In this document: one piece after another, positions 34,077 to 45,604 of the stretch
Numbering within the stretch: position 1 is the first letter of the stretch
Layout: the number at the start of each line of letters is the position of its first letter
Assembly (NCBI GenBank): GCA_029532625.1
Contig: JARFXM010000002.1
Span: 1,154,402 to 1,218,401 of the forward strand
Direction: 5' to 3'
Length of the DNA stretch: 64,000 nt
From: Lomentospora prolificans
Taxonomy: Eukaryota; Ascomycota; Sordariomycetes; Microascales; Microascaceae
Program-made: the position numbers and the translations under genes
Notes under the pieces: generated by a model
What the model was told of the DNA's origin: nothing
The model's input: the letters and a program-made list of their open reading frames with translations, nothing else
Database searches by the model: none

Positions 34077-35864
34077 CTATGCAAAGGGCAGCAATACATC
34101 AGCAGCGCTCGTGACCGTGGTCAGCATCTCCATGTAGGCGACATCGGTCCCATCTTCCGCGTGCAAGTCCTCCTGCGTCCAAACGGAATGCAGGATTCCC
34201 CTGACGTACGGTAGCTGGCCTTTGAAATGGCACGATTCTTCGCTTATGCTGATGAGCTCTAGGATCAGCGCCCTCTCATCCTCATCCCGGGCTTCGAATC
34301 CGAGGATGAGGATGGGTAGCTGCCGCCAACAGTACTTCAAGCTTTGGAGGATAGAGAAACCGCGATCGACATAAGTATTTAACTTACTCGATCCCCTTGG
34401 GTACCTATTTGTCGCGCGACCGAGGTAGATGAGCGTGCATAGCCGGTGAAGCTCATCCATGATAGCGGCGCTACTTTGCTCCTCAAAGGGAGGCGGGACG
34501 TTCGAGTCGGTTGTATTGAGATAACAGCCGCTCTGGATCGCCTGTTCCAGCTCGTTGAGAGTCTCCTGGTATTCGGGCAGCTTGCTCCTGGGGTCGCACG
34601 GTGAGAGGACGGTAGAATACGTCTGATCTAGCAAAGCAAGAGCTTTGTTCCGCGCTTGCACCGCCGCACACGGTACTGGACGATAGTTATGATCCATACG
34701 GCACACTGGGAGGTTCCCTATGCCGAAGGTGACTTTGGAGTGCCCTGGACGCCAGTGTCGCAGGCTGAAGCGCGCTAGGACGTCGGTGTGATAGGCCCAG
34801 TCGAGAAGGCCAAACATCCACATTTCTCCATGGTACTTGGCGATGGGCAGTTTGGCGATGATCTTGTTTACACCGCATGCGTACCAGATCCACTGATTGG
34901 ACAAGTTTACTCGTAGATTGATCACCTGCGCAGAGTGTTTAGCTGGACTTGGCCTTTCTTTCGTAGACTAAATCTGTAGCAATAAGGGAGGTCTTCTCAC
35001 CTCGAATTGGCTCAAAACCATGCCCGCAGCGATATGTTGGGGAGCGGTTTCGTCCGACAGGCCGTCTTTGGAGGAAGCGAGGAGAGCGCGGATGGCCGCT
35101 AACTTGAACTGGTCCGCCTGGAACCCGGGTCCGTATCTGGACAAGTACGCAAGCGCCAACATGGCCTGCAGAACAGCCATACTAGCATGGGAGCTGCCTG
35201 TCAGAGCCAATCGGATGATTAAATCCCCAAGTGGCTGCTCGCTGTAGGTTGTAATGGCTAGTGACAGAGCGGATTCGACTAAAACAACGATAGTTAGTTC
35301 TATTGGCAATGCCGCGCGCAGAGTATACAAGAAATGGGCATGCGAGAAACTTGCAGTATTGAAACAGCTCTTTCTGCTGGACTGTGAGGCGAGATGGTGT
35401 GGTCGGTAGCGTCAAGTAGGTCAAAGATACGCCGGGGACGTAATAATCGCTGTGCGACTTGGTCGTAGCCTGGTGGCGATACATTTCGACGTCCCACGAC
35501 GTTGCATGCACGGGGAAGTAGCGCGTCCTGCGGTTAGAGTAATCATTTTGGGGCATGGGCCCAATGATGAGGCGTCTGCGATCGTCGTCCCGCGGCCACG
35601 ACAGCCTCAGCTTATAGCCCAGACATTTGCGGCCGGAGCGGATGCAGTTGGAGCAGGCGGGGAGTGCACGGTCGCATCGTAGCTTACGATCTATTATTAT
35701 TCAACGAGTGAGAAGCACTGATTCAAGAAACGTAATCTGAGAGAGAAGTAGCTTCGAGGATTGGGGTTGGGGTTGGGGGGGTGGATATTCTTACCGATGC
35801 ATGTCCCGCACCGCTTTCCTGCTGCCTTTTGCGACTTGGCGCCGGCCTTTGAAGGTCCCACCAT
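34077..35864 (-). CDS. Zn2Cys6 fungal transcription factor
   Basis: Four exons, 35864-35795, 35690-35355, 35278-35001 and 34925-34077, give 510 aa with no stop. The binuclear cluster spans intron 1: CGTC, then IDRKLRC, then ACSNC and RKC, giving C-x2-C-x6-C-x6-C-x2-C-x6-C (first Cys at residue 19). The linker LRLSWPRDDDRRR and a WDVEM block follow, as in a common fungal regulator subfamily. The C-terminal two-thirds is helical and matches the fungal-specific ligand or regulatory region (SNQWIWYACGVNKII, LLDWAYHTDVLARFSLRHW). Intron 2 (35354-35279) starts GCAAGT, a GC-AG intron with a CTAAC branch; it is the only way to keep the frame. The gene is divergent from an SDR gene, with about 840 bp between, so regulation of that neighbour is plausible. 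Confidence 0.88.
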
Positions 35865-36702
35865 TGTTCATTCGGTCGAATGCGACAGGGAATGGTAGCT
35901 GTGTGACTGCCTGATCAAGTTAATGTTCAATGCGAGGAAACTCATATACACACACACACACGATTGCAGACTAAAAGAACAAAACAAGAAGAAAAGATGT
36001 AAGAGGGTTACAAGGTTAAATCTGACCAGTAACTCTTTGTGAGTCTGCATGGAACCATTTATTACTACCTTTGCTAAAAAGTGCTGGCAACTTTTTGCGA
36101 GATTGCAACAGGGGTACATACATGCATCTTATCCTGGTGGTGGATTTGTCATCGATCCCGCTTGAACTCTAAAGGCTAGTGTTCTGGGGCTTGGGACTTG
36201 GATTAATCAGCGGGTTTGGAACACTAAATGCGACATCATAGAATACTAAGACTTGCACATGCAAAACATGTACCCATGCCATGACAGGGACCAGGTCGAT
36301 TGACCCGGGCAGCTGGCTGCCAGCAGCCAGCTCGCAAAAAGATGCCATCCCACGCCATGGCCCAAGCTAAGTCTGGGACGCATCCGTCAAACGAAGTCAT
36401 CTTGCATGCGGAATCAAGACTTCCCTATATCCGAGTTACAAAGCTTATAAATGATCCACCGATTAGAAATGACTAGAAAGCTCGGCATGGTTGATTCCAA
36501 TCGGGATTAAGAAAGTGGGCGAGAATCAAGGCGATGTGAAGTGGAGAGGTAGAGTAAAATATATAAACTATTATCCTTCCAAGACGAGGAGACGAGCTTA
36601 AAGACATTCCTCTCAGACCATCAAGACTACTAGATAGCAACACGACAAAAACCAACCGTAACCCAACAAAACACACAATCTGCACTACGCCATTCAAGCA
36701 AC
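35865..36702. promoter_or_regulatory. Divergent intergenic region between regulator and SDR
   Basis: The region of 838 bp serves both genes. A TATATAAA box at 36560-36567 sits 136 nt before the SDR start. A CA microsatellite lies at about 35946-35961. A short palindrome, AGCTGGCTGCCAGCAGCCAGCT, is centred near 36320 and could be a regulator-binding site, but nothing proves this. Confidence 0.5.
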
Positions 36703-37797
36703 ATGTCTGCAACCTACGCCATCACCGGTGCCTCGGGTAGCCTGGGCGTAAGTACCCAAGATCGTCCTCATCAGCACATTCATTTCGTCAAAGTAGAGCA
36801 CTAATAACTAGCTGATTTCCACAATCATAGTGGGCATTCTTGAAGAATATTTCCAAAGACCCTAACAACGTCGTCATCGCCCTTGTCCGCAATAAAGTCG
36901 GTACTGAGAAGCGAGTTTCCGAAGAGCTGTCCGACCGCAAGAATATCCACGTCGTCGAGGCTGATCTTACAAACTACGAATCAATCAAGGTATGTCACTA
37001 GCTCGGCTCCTCGGTTCTTGAGGCTAAAAGCCGGTTCCTAATACAACTCCCAGAAATCCGCCGACCAGGTTAGCACCATCACTGGTGGAAGCCTTGACTA
37101 CCTCATTGCCAATGCTGGCTTCGTCACTCGCTGGTCTGGAAACTTGCCAATGACCGTCATGTAAGTTCCATTCATCTCGGAGTTCGAATTGCAAAGGTTT
37201 TCATTAATAACGCCCAATCCAGCGCTGAGACCCCCCAGGAGCTTGAGGAAAATCTCCTCGACACCTATCGCATCAACGTTATCGGCCAAGTCCACCTCTT
37301 CAATCTATACATCCCTTTGATCCTCAAGGGAAATGTGAAAAAGGTCATCACCTTGGGCACAGGCTTGGCCGATCCCGAATTGACCGCGAAGTACAAGCTT
37401 GAGCTCGCCGGTCCCTACTCCCTAAGCAAGGCGGCGACCAACCTGCTTGTGGCCAAGTATCACGCCAGCTACGCAGATCAGGGTGTGCTGTTCTTGTCCC
37501 TCAGCCCTGGTTTCGTTGAAAGCGGACATCAGGACAACTGTAAGTTTGAACTGGAACCAACAAAGTCCTCTCTCCTCTCCTTCTGCCAGATAGCTAACGC
37601 TTAATACAATAGTGACGGAACAGGAAATCCCATACGTGCAAAAGATGGTGGCTAGTTTCATCGAGTACGCTCCCCAATTTCAAAAGTTCTCGCCAGAGCA
37701 GTCGGTAGAGTATATGATGAAGGTCGTGTACAATGCAACCGTTGAGAAGTACGGCGGCGCTGCGGTGTCGCACAACGGTGATGGCAAATGGCTCTAA
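36703..37797 (+). CDS. Short-chain dehydrogenase/reductase
   Basis: There are five exons: 36703-36747, 36831-36989, 37054-37160, 37223-37539 and 37613-37797. All introns are GT-AG and in phase, and the product is 270 aa. Residues 8-15 (TGASGSLG) are the Rossmann glycine motif of classical SDRs. AD at the end of beta-3, NAG near 88-90 and the active-site YSLSK (Tyr-x3-Lys) are present, with the upstream TLGTG in the place of the catalytic Ser region, where Ser is replaced by Thr/Gly. An SPG block follows after the active site. The likely role is NAD(P)(H)-dependent oxidation or reduction of a small carbonyl or alcohol; the substrate is unknown. The intact frame and regular introns suggest a working gene. 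It pairs divergently with the Zn2Cys6 regulator. Confidence 0.9.
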
Positions 37798-40076
37798 AGA
37801 GTGGACTGATAATACTATTAAGATCGAGGGAGCTAGATTATATAGTCGCAAAGTATAGATCGTGGATGGGATGATGACATAATATTGGACTTACCTAATT
37901 TTTTGACAACCAGGCGCTCTGGTGCTGGCTAAGTCTAGGCGTGATGCAACGCTTCGTCCTGGGTTGCTTTAATATCATAGACATATGCAGCCAGAAAGCA
38001 GTCAGAAGCTGCTGCAACTAGGTCCCTCCTAGCCGACCTTCCTCCTTCCGCGGCGAGAGGTTGTTGAAGTCCCAGGATTACATTCAGCCCTGCCGAATGT
38101 AACTCCATTTCCGACCCAGCCCCTTCTCGCGGGATTTTTCCGGGTGAAGCAACGATGCCTAAACCCTGCCAAGTGACGAGTGGTCGGTATACTGTTTCAA
38201 CTTCCTCAAACCTGTACGGCACCTAAGACAGAGGGTGACGGTCGAGGCCCCAAGTAAAGGAGAGAAGAGGCAGACAGCGAAGGCGGGTATCCCGTACACA
38301 TAGTCGTAGACGACCGTACATAGGGAGATATGGGCACTTCGGCACCTTTTTCGTCGCCCTCATCTCATTTCTGGAGATTGGACGGGCGGTTCCGTTGGGA
38401 TGCCCAGCGTCGCGTGCCAACCAGCGCATTATTAGCCGCAAGATCGGTCCAGGTAAGGTTAAGCATTCGAGCTGTGCCTACTTCATCTCGTGAGAGATCA
38501 AACCACTTCAATGCCAACTTTAGATTTTTTCTTTCCCGGTATAATCAGCGAGCTCCTTATTCAGAGAGGCCCTGAGGCTATAAACCTGCCCAGACAGATC
38601 AACGTAAAACAATGTCCCCGGGATGTTGTGTGAGTTATCGACCGGACCGTTTGAAAGGCATGGACGGTCGGGCGGCCAGAATGATTCTTTTCGGACTTGT
38701 GCAAGCCCAAGTATCGAGTCCCTCGAAATCGGATTTTGCGCAAACGTCGTAATTGAACCCAAGGTCCGAGCAGGGCATCATTCCTGAGCCCAAAATTGAT
38801 TCGTCCGGTATATAGTGGAAACGACGCGTTTCGGGCTTGCTAGAGACAACGAGCTCCTCCCCAAGATCTAACGGCATGACGACTGCAGCTATGGCGAATA
38901 GAAGGCTAGTGAAGGGAGTGATCGAGGTAAGGAGTCGTACCTGCCTAGCCTGTGCGCTCGATATGGCAGAATCAGAGCGGAAAAGGGCAGGCCAGTAGGG
39001 CGATTAGAGATTCCGAGAGACAGGCGACCTGCTCAGCCCAAGAGTCTCTATTTAGCCAACGAGCCACATGGAATATATGCGAGCTCACTTGCCATATAGC
39101 TGCAGATGTTGTGATAGTTGACTGATGTTCCGGTAACGATCCGAGGACGAGAAGAGGAACCAGACTCGGTAAGATGAGCTAAACTGGAAAGGTCTGAGTG
39201 GTGAAAGAACTTGGGGCATTTAAAGAGCGCGCTTACAGTCAAATAGACATGCGGCTATTATACCAGCGACCTAGCCAAGAGACAGGCCAGCGAGCTAACC
39301 CATCTTGCTACTAGAGGCTATCGAAGCCACGGATACCGGGAAGCCGGCCGATTGTAATGATTGATGAAACTTTAGTGGCAGTCGTTACGGGATAACAGGA
39401 ACCTATTTGTGCGACGTCCCAAAACGGAGGTAGGATACCTCTTCCAGGTTTGTGGTCCCTCAACTTAGTCCCTTGATTCCTTTTCCGAAATAACGGAGGT
39501 ACCTGAAGTTCTTCATTAAATTCGGCCAGATGTTTCTGACTCAGCCAAAACACTGGACTGCCGCCTTGTCCCTCTGACAGGCGCTTTGTTGAGTGACCTT
39601 GATGCAAAAATGGGAAGTGCGAAGCGAACAAAGGGTTGTCGAGGCTTGAGCAGCTAGATGAGCCACACCGAGCACAGGTAATAGTTGTTGAATATTAAAC
39701 TAAGTAGATTCGTCTAAGAAGGATATTCTGAAGTCGTTTGGTAGAAAGAAATGTTTGAACAGGATGAGCGCGATAATAGCCGCTAGCAAATGGGAAACCG
39801 CATGCCTCCAACTGTAACGCGGATTTATGGATCAAGCCGTCAGTGACCAAAACGCAACTACTATTTAGGAACTCATGTAACGAGTGTTAATCTACAATAT
39901 GTTGCCTGTCTTTGGTTTGAGATCTCTCCTTCACATCGCCGGGCCGACATCAAACGTGTGCCCGGACCGAATTTGACATTTCCGGAACTGTTACGATATT
40001 TTACTACCTCCAATCTGGTGTCAATGCGCAGCCGGTTCAGCTCCTCCGGGCCGACTATATTACGCCTCGAACATTT
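37798..40076. other. 2.3 kb intergenic, no gene recognised
   Basis: Open frames on both strands (for example 38222-37935 and 38877-38520, minus) have no family features or splice patterns. It may contain highly decayed sequence. Confidence 0.45.
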
Positions 40077-41228
40077 TTACAGGCCCATAGCCTTCAAGTC
40101 AACCACGCTCACACTTACATAGTTAGTCGTGCTAGGTGGTAAATGGCCTGCGCCAATCATCAGCATCTTCGTATCGTCCTCATGGAATAGCACGAGTCCT
40201 CTGGAGTACGCCTTCGGTTGTGGAGTGCTGTATTCAAACCAAGCATCTGGGTGTCCAAGTTTTTGGTTCACAAAAACTTCGGCCTGGTTTCCTGACGTCA
40301 AGATAATCGAACCGTTCTCTCCGCCGACACTACTCCAGACGACGGATGGTGAGCTCACTGGTCGGGTTCCTTTGTTTGAGACCAGAGTATATGCGGGTTC
40401 GTTGAGCATGCCAAGAGGATCCTTTCCTAAACGATAATGGATATTGCAGCCAGAGCCGCATATCTCGTAGGCGAATACAAAGTTGCCATCAGGGAGGCTC
40501 GCGATGGCTGGCATACCCGGACGCAGAGAGTAGCTGTCTTCATGAACGTCATCGACAGGTTCTGACCAGGTCGTAAGGTCCTTTGTGGTCTGATGGCCCA
40601 ACTTTTGCCCATACTTGGGGTCTCTCTGATCCGTGTAATAGCAGATGAGCTCATCATTATAGACCATGAGAAGCGGTTCCCAAACAGGAGTTAGCCCATT
40701 AATCGGCCGTCCCTCGCCTCCTTGGGCGACGCTGCTAGCAAATTCCCAAGTATGACCTCCATCGCGACTGGCGTAGACGTCAATCTTCGTTTGGCTCAGA
40801 TCTGTAGGGAGGCTGTTACCGGCAAGGAGAACGGTGCCTCTAGAATAATTTCCGATTGCCTGCGGCAACTGGTAGAGGAAGGGCTGGTAGCGGTTGCCCC
40901 AATTGTTAACGGTATCTTGGACGCGGCCAACCTCTGACCAGGTCTCACCACCATCAAGTGACTGGTAGATGGGGAAATAGACTAGAGGTGGCTCTGGAGA
41001 GTAGTTTTCCCATGTTGATAGTAGTGTGCCATCCAAAAGCTCAATCGCCCTCGCGTACAATACGCGTGGGTCTGTCCATCCAGCATTGGAAGGAGGGGAG
41101 AAGATGACCTGATGAGTTACGGTTGTGGTCGGCAAAGTGCGTTCCACCACATTTGGCGCTGGCGACGCGACCGTAGCCCTGGTCGCAAGCAAAGTTAGCA
41201 GCGTGAGGATGGTTGTTTGAACTCGCAT
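40077..41228 (-). CDS. Secreted six-bladed propeller glycosidase, GH93-like (exo-arabinanase type)
   Basis: This single-exon gene encodes 383 aa. The ATG at 41228 opens a signal peptide (MRVQTTILTLLTLLATRATV). The open frame extends further upstream, but the upstream part has no signal and no homology. The mature protein carries Asp-box-like repeats (SLDGGETW, SRDGGHTW) and blocks typical of the fungal exo-1,5-alpha-L-arabinanase group: GWTDPRVLYARAIEL, TWENYSPEPP, YFPIYQS, RYQPFLYQLP, LTPVWEPLLMVY, and CYYTDQRDPKYGQKL. GH93 enzymes release arabinobiose from arabinan in plant cell walls. The overall fold also matches sialidase/neuraminidase propellers, so annotation pipelines may call it a sialidase. 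A TATATATATA run about 230 nt upstream (41455-41466) may be the TATA region. The gene is intact. Confidence 0.85.
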   Translation of the reverse strand: MRVQTTILTLLTLLATRATVASPAPNVVERTLPTTTVTHQVIFSPPSNAGWTDPRVLYARAIELLDGTLLSTWENYSPEPPLVYFPIYQSLDGGETWSEVGRVQDTVNNWGNRYQPFLYQLPQAIGNYSRGTVLLAGNSLPTDLSQTKIDVYASRDGGHTWEFASSVAQGGEGRPINGLTPVWEPLLMVYNDELICYYTDQRDPKYGQKLGHQTTKDLTTWSEPVDDVHEDSYSLRPGMPAIASLPDGNFVFAYEICGSGCNIHYRLGKDPLGMLNEPAYTLVSNKGTRPVSSPSVVWSSVGGENGSIILTSGNQAEVFVNQKLGHPDAWFEYSTPQPKAYSRGLVLFHEDDTKMLMIGAGHLPPSTTNYVSVSVVDLKAMGL

Positions 41229-43552
41229 CTTGCGGATGAGGAGTAGCCGCGAAGGCGAAGCGAAAGGATTTGCTACAAGCAATCTTTTGACCTGAGGATG
41301 GTTCTTAGGGAGTGAACAGTGTGGGAGTGTTCCCATTGACGGGCGCCTAGATGTTAATAAATAATTCGCATGGCTAGATGTAATAATCCAGATGAAGATC
41401 CGAGATGGGGCTTCGTTTCTAATCGTTGCATTCGCTTGCAATTATGAGCGAGGAATATATATATATTAAGGCCCCACTCGTAGTAGCGCACCAGTCACCA
41501 ACCCACCTCAGTCGTAGTATAGGCACACAGCTTGGACCTATAGACAAGCCCATTTTGCGATCTTAGCAAAAGGTCGTCGAGCTTAGGAGCCCGATTTACG
41601 GGAATTCTTCAGCAGGGCGTCATCTATCTTCCGCGCGAATAGCATCGTGTTAGACTCAGCGGCAACTATTCATCTCCTTGGTGCTATTAGGGCTATTATA
41701 TCTTACACTTGTCTCCAAATACCTCTTGTGTTGCCGGAAAAAAATCTGGAAACCGAGACGATGTATCAACGCGGGCCTTTTTGGCTTCGATGCTGTGGAA
41801 AGCCGCAACTTTGATCTTGACTTTATTCCCTCCTCCAAGATATCGATTGGCTAATTGGCTGAGCAGTGTTTGGTGGAGTTGGTTTCAGTAATATTGACAA
41901 ACAAACGACAGGACACTAAAAGTGTGTCAAGTGTCAACGAACGCTTGCACTTTGAAATCAGCGATATATGTATAGACCGCTGGCCATTCAACTGTTTTCT
42001 CGTCGGATTTGGAAGGCTATAATAGCTTGTACTAACATTTCTAACAGCTGGGCTGTTGCCGAGTTGGCCTTTGCGACGTTATAGCCAATGGGTCCATCAA
42101 AAATCCTGGAAAACCTTGCAAGTCCGCCTGACGTCATCGCGTAGTGGTAAATATTCTCACCACTCCCATTTACTGGCGGGAGCTGTACAGCACCGCCAAG
42201 GGAAGATTTGGGATCTTCAAAAGTGGACGTGCACAGAAATTCTGGATCGCGTGGAGAGAGATATTGACCCTGCTAGTCTGATAATATTCTCTGAGGATTT
42301 GACATTACTAGTATCTCGACCGGGTATGCCGCGATCGGAATCTGGAACACCGCCAACGGGAGCTAATATTCCATACTAGTCTACACGATACTACTTTCTG
42401 CGTGGCTCGCTTCCTTGGTAAACTCAAAATTCTTCGCATCCCTCTCTTTTGCAGGCCGTATCGGACTTTTTAGTTATCCGGTTATAATTAACTGACGAAA
42501 GAGGATCCGACTTCAATACGGACATTAGCGCTTTCGCTTTAGATTCGCCCCTCTTATAATTATCTCGCCTTTTGCTAAACGTTGTGGAGTTGGCTCAAGT
42601 GGACCTGGTACGGGGATGACGTGGGATTCGCACAAGCTAATAATATTGTGCTCCCGCCACATAGATTACAGCTCAATAGTAGTGAGGACAGCTGCGGCAC
42701 CAGGGACCGTAATTGTTGGAGGCCGTCATGGGCCTATCTTCATAGGACCTGACGGAATGGTGATCCTTAGTATCAAGTTACAAAACCGATACTATTAGAA
42801 TTAATTTATTTCTCGTGATGCTATGGAGGCTAGAGTTGATTGATGGCTGGGACGAGGATGGCATTTGGCGTTTACATGCACTTGGGGCGAATCGACCACG
42901 CTGGCTGCTCCGTATCTTTGATGAACACAGAGGCGCACTTCGCGTCGCACTTTGCTACGCAAAATGACCAAGAATTCGGCTTAAAATATGATTTGCAGCA
43001 CACGAGGGCGCGTGCATGGGCGGTTAGCAACAGACTTTAGCCAATGTCTAATTCCTCTGTTCCTGCTTATGTTTCTCTTTGGTCTATATACGACGCCCGC
43101 GGCGATGGTGGACGATGCTACGTAAGACCTCCAAATCACCTTGCGCCGGCCCAAAGAGAGACGGACGGAGTAGGCAGTTATTGCGCTGAATTCCCGGGGA
43201 TGGATGTTAAGAACTCCGGGCCTTTCTTGGGCAAGCACTCCGTTAAAGGATAATCCAAGGCTATCTAATACCGATATTAGCCGCAGCAACTGCCCAGTTC
43301 TAACAAAGGACCCTTTGCTGAATCAACGTGGAAAGGGTAATCAGAAGGTGTTTTGGAAAGGCGGGGTTCCGCAGATCCAAAATCCCTTTGAGAGCGCCGA
43401 GTGCGGGAGCTAGGTGGAATCCCGAATAGGAATAGGAACGTAGCATCGGGTCGGCCATCTGTTCGATCGAAGTGTTCGGGACGGATACTGAAGCATAAAC
43501 TTTCCACAAACTCGCCTAAGGAAACGGAAAAGGGGGAAAGAAAGTGCGATAG
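41229..43552. other. 2.3 kb intergenic, no gene recognised
   Basis: The left 240 bp hold the promoter of the GH93-like gene. The rest has short open frames only, and no tRNA or repeat copy is seen. Confidence 0.45.
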
Positions 43553-45016
43553 ATGAAGAAAAGTGGACACGAACTCTGCATCATGGTGAAACTAGTTCTT
43601 CAACCCCAACTCGAGGCCCAAGACCCGGTCCGGCCGCAGTCGGAACGAATCTTCTCCAATGCCTTCGGGCTCATATTCCAGTCAGACCACGCCAAAGAGT
43701 CCCAGCCGCAGGCTGCAGCGAACGAACGAAATTTGACAATCATAGCCGCAGAGCTTTTAATCCCGGGCGTGGGTGAGCCAATTCGCGATGCCGCTCTTGT
43801 CATCGCAGGAGGCCTCGTAGCTTGGGTGGGCGCTCTGCACGGGCTCCCGAGCGAATATGCCGACGCTCCCCATAGGCGAGTTTCTGTCCCATATCTGATG
43901 CCGGGCCTCTGGGATTGCCACGTCCATTTCGATGGAGGCTCACCAGAGGGGAACATGAGCAATGTTGGCGTCATCACTGAGCATCCCGCCGCGGCAGGTG
44001 CGCGTCTGGCCAAAGGCTGCTGGGACGCTCTCCAACAGGGATATACTTCCATGCGCGATCTCGCGGGCTACGGCTGCGAGCTGGGCCGTGCGGTTGAAGA
44101 CGGGTCCATTGTCGGGCCCAACATTTACAGCTCGGGAGCCTGCATCAGCCAGGTGGGAGGCCATGGCGACCTCTTTGAGCTGCCAGCGGGCGATGTACTG
44201 CTTAATTTGGGAGTATCCAGCATCACCCCAGGTCATTACGGCACCGGCATGTCCATCATCGCAGACGGGGTAGAGGAATGCCGTCGAGCGGTGCGTCTGC
44301 AGATCCGACGGGGAGCACGGTGCATCAAAGTCATGGGCTCGGGTGGTGTCGGTTCGCGGGACGATAACCTGTTCTGCGCGCAGTTCAGCCCCGAAGAGCT
44401 AGAGTGCATTGTCAAAGAAGCGGCCCGCCAGAACATCTCTGTAGGCGTCCATGTCCACGCCAAGGCTGGCATTATCAACGCCGTAAATGCCGGGGTCGCA
44501 ACGGTGGAACACGTCACGTTTGCGGACGACGAGTGTCTAAGCCTCATCAAGGAGAAAGGGGTCGTGTACGTGGCCACCAGGACCATTGTCGAACTCCTGC
44601 TGCAAACCGGCGGGAAAGGACTGACGCCATCTGTCTGGAAGAAGGCTCAGCTGGCGGGCGCGAAGAACAGATCTGCCTACGAAGCTGCCGTCAAGGCGGG
44701 CCTGACATTCGCCCTCGGCACCGATCTGTCTCCTGGATCTAACCACGCCAAGGAACTGGAATACGCTGTCGAAGCCGGCATGAGCAATCTGGAGGCAATC
44801 CAAGCGGCTACCGCCAATGGACCGTTGACGGTTGGTGCTCAGGCACCGAAGACGGGGCAGCTCAAGGCTGGGTATGAAGCTGATATCATCGGCGTGATGG
44901 AAAATCCGGCAGTTGATGTCAAGATCCTGCAGAACAGGGAAAACATTCGATATGTTTGGAAAGGAGGCCGTCTGTTCAAAGGTCCAGGCGTTGGCCCATG
45001 GGGAGAACATTTCTAG
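43553..45016 (+). CDS. Ochratoxinase-like amidohydrolase
   Basis: This single-exon gene encodes 487 aa from the ATG at 43553, or 477 aa from the ATG at 43583; the choice is open. It is a metal-dependent amidohydrolase (TIM barrel) of the imidazolonepropionase-like group. The fungal ochratoxin-amide hydrolase is the closest member I can recall, with the same length and the same end block (KGPGVGPWGE here). Ligands visible with numbering from 43553: His123 and His125 (DCHVHFD), the Lys259 expected to be carboxylated (IKVMGSGG), His300/His302 (GVHVHAKAG), His320 (VEHVTF) and Asp391 (GTDLS). Also typical are SMRDLAGYGCE and ATANGPLTVG. The likely role is hydrolysis of an amide bond in aromatic amino-acid conjugates or peptides. 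Detoxification is an inference and the true substrate is unknown. No signal peptide is seen. Confidence 0.88.
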   Translation: MKKSGHELCIMVKLVLQPQLEAQDPVRPQSERIFSNAFGLIFQSDHAKESQPQAAANERNLTIIAAELLIPGVGEPIRDAALVIAGGLVAWVGALHGLPSEYADAPHRRVSVPYLMPGLWDCHVHFDGGSPEGNMSNVGVITEHPAAAGARLAKGCWDALQQGYTSMRDLAGYGCELGRAVEDGSIVGPNIYSSGACISQVGGHGDLFELPAGDVLLNLGVSSITPGHYGTGMSIIADGVEECRRAVRLQIRRGARCIKVMGSGGVGSRDDNLFCAQFSPEELECIVKEAARQNISVGVHVHAKAGIINAVNAGVATVEHVTFADDECLSLIKEKGVVYVATRTIVELLLQTGGKGLTPSVWKKAQLAGAKNRSAYEAAVKAGLTFALGTDLSPGSNHAKELEYAVEAGMSNLEAIQAATANGPLTVGAQAPKTGQLKAGYEADIIGVMENPAVDVKILQNRENIRYVWKGGRLFKGPGVGPWGEHF

Positions 45017-45604
45017 CATCGGGAGGAGCAGCAGCAAGGATTCTGGCAGTATTAGTCCATGTCGACATCCGAACGCGCCTTCGATTCTGTAAGCTGCTCA
45101 AAAGTAAAGCTTCGATAGTGCAATGATTTGTTGATATACCATATATGGAAAACTCCGACTTTTCTAGCAGCGAAGTGAGGCGTAGTTAAACGGGCCACTT
45201 CATCTCGGGAGCTCTCTAGCAGATGGGACATGGAATGTGTTTGTTCCCATGGATCTGTGACTAGACACTTAGGCCTGGGCCTGACTATGTGCCAGTACGG
45301 GCACAAGTGTACACAATCTCCTTGTTGCGCCTTGTCTACCCCATCTTTACAAGGCCTGACAGGTAGGACGCTTTTGCCTCACTCGAAAACCATTCCCGGC
45401 AGCGGCTCGCTTGTTGTGGCGTACCTTGATGCCTGAATAGTATATGCAGGGTATTCCCATCTCAAGTAGTCACTTGAATAATAGTTTATATCATATTTGC
45501 CTTGGTGAATGGTCCCCTCAACCGAACACATCCACCACGCTGGACGAGAAATATTCGCATTAACCCTGATATTTTCCACTTGGATTAGCTGAAGGATACT
45601 CCTG
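45017..45604. other. Intergenic, nothing recognised
   Basis: This holds the 3' flank of the amidohydrolase gene and upstream DNA of the NLR-like relic. Confidence 0.4.

Noticed and set aside
40077..41441. Longer N-terminus for the GH93-like gene from 41441
   Set aside because: The upstream frame starts at a non-ATG or weak codon and would bury the clear signal peptide that begins at 41228.
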